Positions 30,691 to 33,193 of a stretch of 33,193 bases of DNA are shown piece after piece. The position numbers were made by a program, and so were the translations under genes. Source of the stretch: Haplomitrium mnioides (taxonomy: Eukaryota; Marchantiophyta; Haplomitriopsida; Calobryales); the NCBI GenBank assembly GCA_049999725.1, contig JBNGIS010035191.1:1-33193 (forward strand). Direction: 5' to 3'. Below the pieces are notes generated by a model that ran no database searches, had not been told where the DNA came from, and saw nothing but the letters and a program-made list of their open reading frames with translations. Within the stretch, counting starts at the first letter, position 1. Every line of letters begins with the position of its first letter.

Positions 30691-32019
30691 TGTAGAAAAA
30701 GTTGTGAAGACTCATATGGAGGAAGAAGAAGTGCAAGAAAAATCAGCAAATCAGGAATTACAATCACAATTGTTGAGTGGACCAGGAGAGAGTTCAAACA
30801 CTCTGTCTAAGAGTGTTTATCCATGGTCAGGAAGATTGAGTTCATGTTCACCAAATGTATCAATTGGAAGTGTTGAAAGTAAGTCATGTTCAACAAAGGG
30901 AAAGGAAAGGGTGGATCAACAGATGGATGCAAGTCACTCAAGTGATGGTGAAGAGGTTGATATACCCATGTTGAAAACACCTGGTGTGCAAAGGATGCGT
31001 GATGAGGTACGCAGATCTACACGTATAAAGTATCCAGTAAAGAGGTTGAGTTATGATAGCTTTTCTGCACATCATTATGCATATATGGTGAAAGTTATAC
31101 ATGATGTAGAACCTACTTGTTTTGAGGATGCAATTGGCATGCTTGAATGGGAGTTAGCTATGGATGAAGAAGTCAATGCACTTGATGAGAATGAGACTTG
31201 GAACTAACACCACTACCTGATGGAAAGAAAACGATTGGCTGTAAGTGGGTTTACAAAGTAAAGCATAATGCAGATGGTTCGATAAGCAGGTACAAGGCTA
31301 GACTAGTAGCCAAAGGATATGCTCAGACATATGGGATAGATTTTGATGAAACATTCAGTCATGTTGCAAAGATGGCAACTATGAGAGTTGTGATTGCTAT
31401 GGCTGCTGCTAAGAGATGGGATTTACATCAAATGGATGTAAAGAATGCTTTTTTGAATGGAGAGTTACATGAAGAAGTGTATTATAGAGTAGCCACAAGG
31501 ATATGTGCACCATAAGTTTCCAAATTATGTGTGTAAGTTGAAGAAAGCTTTATACGGATTAAAGCAAGCACCTAGAGCATGGACAGACAAAATAAGCAAG
31601 TTTTTACAAAGTATTGGATTTGTCATCAGCAAGGTAGATTACTCTATATATGTGCAGAAAATGAATACAAGTTTGGTCATCATAGTGATATATGTTGATG
31701 ATCTGATTATTATAGGTGATGATAAGCTCCAGATTGAAAATGTTAAGAAGAGGTTTGGAGCGGAATTTGATATGAAAGACTTTGGATAACTTATGTATTT
31801 CTTGGGTATAGAAGTAATAAGATCACAACAAGGTATTTGGTTACTTCAATGAAAGTATATTCTAGACATGTTACAGAAATACGATATGACATCATGTAAG
31901 CCTATTTCTACTCCACTTGAACAGAATGCAAAGTTAAGAGCTGATTTGGGAGATGAATTGGAAGATCCAACTGTGTACCAAAAAATAGTTGGAAGTTTGA
32001 TTTATGCGACCATGTCAAG
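30691..32019 (+). pseudogene. Copia B reverse transcriptase, interrupted
   Basis: A hydrophilic linker (30704-31207) leads into [67 protein letters not shown] and the catalytic YVDD at 31691-31702. Frame breaks occur near 31200 and 31500 and a stop at about 31787. Then YFLGIEV and PTVYQKIVGSLIYA, the RT/RNase H junction, where the family L LTR inserts at 32019/32020. RNase H is not in the window. Confidence 0.88.
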
Positions 32020-33193
32020 TGTTAGCCAGTGATTTGAAGCACTGATATAGAATTCAGTAAATCGGAAGCAATTCTGAACCAATGACCCTTAGCAAGTGTG
32101 AAGGTCTCTCAGGAACGACGGATTACTCTCCAACAGATAGTTAAGAGCAAGACGCATGATTCCTAAGAGGGAAACAAGATCATGGCGGGAGGATGAGAAG
32201 AGGGAAGTGATCGCCAGCCAGAGGAGGGGTCCTATTTCAAAATCCGAAGTAGGCGGCGGGAAGCTGTAGACTTCAGGAGGAGGCAGGGATCATGGGCGAG
32301 CAGGGGAGAAGGGAACGACCAACCCAAGCGAAGTGATCTGAGAAGAAAGAACGAACTCACAAGAAGACATCCGAAGGAAATCAGAGGAGATAGATCACGG
32401 ACATGTCCTACAGCGGGCAACAATTGGGAAGCAAGGATCGGGGAAGAAATGAGGAGGTAGGATTGTAAAAAGGTGTCCAAGGCCAGGGAAGAGGGACGTC
32501 TCGACCCCGCAAGCATAAGCGTGCCTACAAAGGGCCGATCCAACTCATTCTTTGAATCCGCGAATCCACGGAAACATGGTAGCTCCAAGGAGTCTGCGGG
32601 TCTACGGGAAGCCGCCTTCCTAAGTGGAGATCCCACTTAAGGTGGTTCCGATCAATCTTACGATGTGGGAACCCCACTTAAGAGGGATTTGCAAAGAGTC
32701 CAGATGGGGATCTCCGAGGAAGCGCCGAAAGGGTGACATCGCATGGGTATGTCCGAAGGAAGACGGAAGATGTTGGAAGGGTGTATCATCAATGTTCCGA
32801 CCAAGGAAGCTGAAAGGGCAACTTAGCGGAGATTTGTCAGGAGGAAAAGCAAAAAAGAGCCAAAAGGGATATAAGACATCGACGGGACCGACAAAGAGCG
32901 AAGGGAGTCCGCATCGGCTCTTCGGATGACCAGGCGAGCGTTGGGAGTCCGCGGAGCGATTTGGAAACGTGGACAAAGGAGAATGTGGTTCACGGGTCAA
33001 CATCGAAAGAAGGGTCAGCGTGACGGTCAGCCTACCCCTTTGAGGGGCGGCGTCGGGCGGCACCTTTCGGACGACGTGGCGCTCTGAGAAGAAAGGAGAG
33101 GATTTTGAAGGTCAACTGCAAAAAGGAGTCAGTCGACGATCAGCCTACCTCTTTGCGGGGCGGCATCGGACGTCGCCTTGCGGATGACGTGGC
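32020..33193 (+). mobile_element. Family L LTR, 5' part, nested in copia B
   Basis: Begins TGTTAGCCAG and follows 17470-20525 closely: about 92% identity over the first 145 bases by hand count, then the same GC-rich order with small indels. The left flank TCAAG (32015-32019) should be the target duplication. The LTR runs off the window after about 1.17 kb, in the second hairpin subrepeat. Whether it is a solo LTR or the 5' LTR of a whole element cannot be told here. Confidence 0.88.
32985..33193 (+). repeat. GC-rich hairpin subrepeats in family L LTR (right copy)
   Basis: GCCTACCCC at 33030 and GCCTACCTC at 33143, a step of 113 bp, each followed by the GGGGCGGC arm and GGAYGACGTGGC. The array is cut by the window end. 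Confidence 0.72.

Larger units (their letters stand above)
28014..32019 (+). mobile_element. Ty1/copia retrotransposon (copia B), 5' portion, interrupted at 32019
   Basis: Has a 5' LTR, methionine-tRNA primer site, gag, protease, integrase and RT in copia order. It differs from copia A in every domain and in the LTR, and belongs to the group with HLKVFGC and RDVVFDE blocks. Frame breaks are frequent. The RNase H and 3' LTR are missing because a family L LTR cuts in after the RT; they should follow that LTR beyond the window. Confidence 0.9.

Noticed and set aside
14507-32019. Idea that copia A and copia B are parts of one element
   Set aside because: LTRs, primer sites and every protein domain differ, and each has its own LTR-primer site-gag order.
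32620-33063. 147-codon minus-strand open frame
   Set aside because: Lies wholly in the right family L LTR; the same GC-rich shadow is seen in the other copies.

Overview
The window is nuclear DNA from a land plant, probably a seed plant with a large, repeat-rich genome. The evidence is nested LTR retrotransposons, two decayed Ty1/copia elements, a Helitron helicase fragment and one intact small gene of the plant lachrymatory-factor-synthase-like / Bet v 1-fold (SRPBCC) type. I cannot name the species. A run of 100 Ns (267-366) marks a scaffold gap.

Layout, left to right. 1-2908 is the 3' part of a long, GC-rich LTR, here called family L. 2909-8500 is AT-rich, decayed DNA with no recognisable gene, but with clusters of a short palindromic word built on CTATG-YRYR-CATAG. 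About 8500-11400 is more decayed repeat DNA, including a reverse-strand Ty3/gypsy-type primer binding site (10302-10319) next to the end of a probable LTR. 11403-11993 is a Helitron helicase pseudogene fragment. 12480-14200 is a small gene island: AT-rich and purine-rich tracts, the intact 159-codon gene (13257-13736, minus strand), and a 91-93 bp minisatellite about 180 bp upstream of its start codon.

14507-27944 is one Ty1/copia element (copia A). It has 278/277 bp LTRs that begin TA and end CA, and a near-perfect 5 bp target duplication (AAATG/AAACG). Two later insertions lie inside its gag: a family L LTR (17470-20525, duplication AAAGT) and a different 2661 bp LTR (20828-23488, duplication GTGGG). 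The second cuts the gag zinc knuckle between its second Cys and its His. Both are bounded by TG...CA and look like solo LTRs. 28014-32019 is the 5' part of a second, unrelated copia element (copia B). It is interrupted in its reverse transcriptase/RNase H region by a third family L LTR (32020 to the window end).

The order of events can be read from the nesting. Copia A and copia B inserted first and decayed. Family L then entered both, and a second LTR family entered copia A. All copia coding regions carry stops and frameshifts, so none should be active. I did not find a convincing new biological system. The most useful observations are the exact nested junctions, the GC-rich hairpin and TGACGTGG subrepeats of the family L LTR, the palindrome-bearing minisatellite upstream of the only intact gene, and the dispersed palindromic word at 4.4-8.1 kb.
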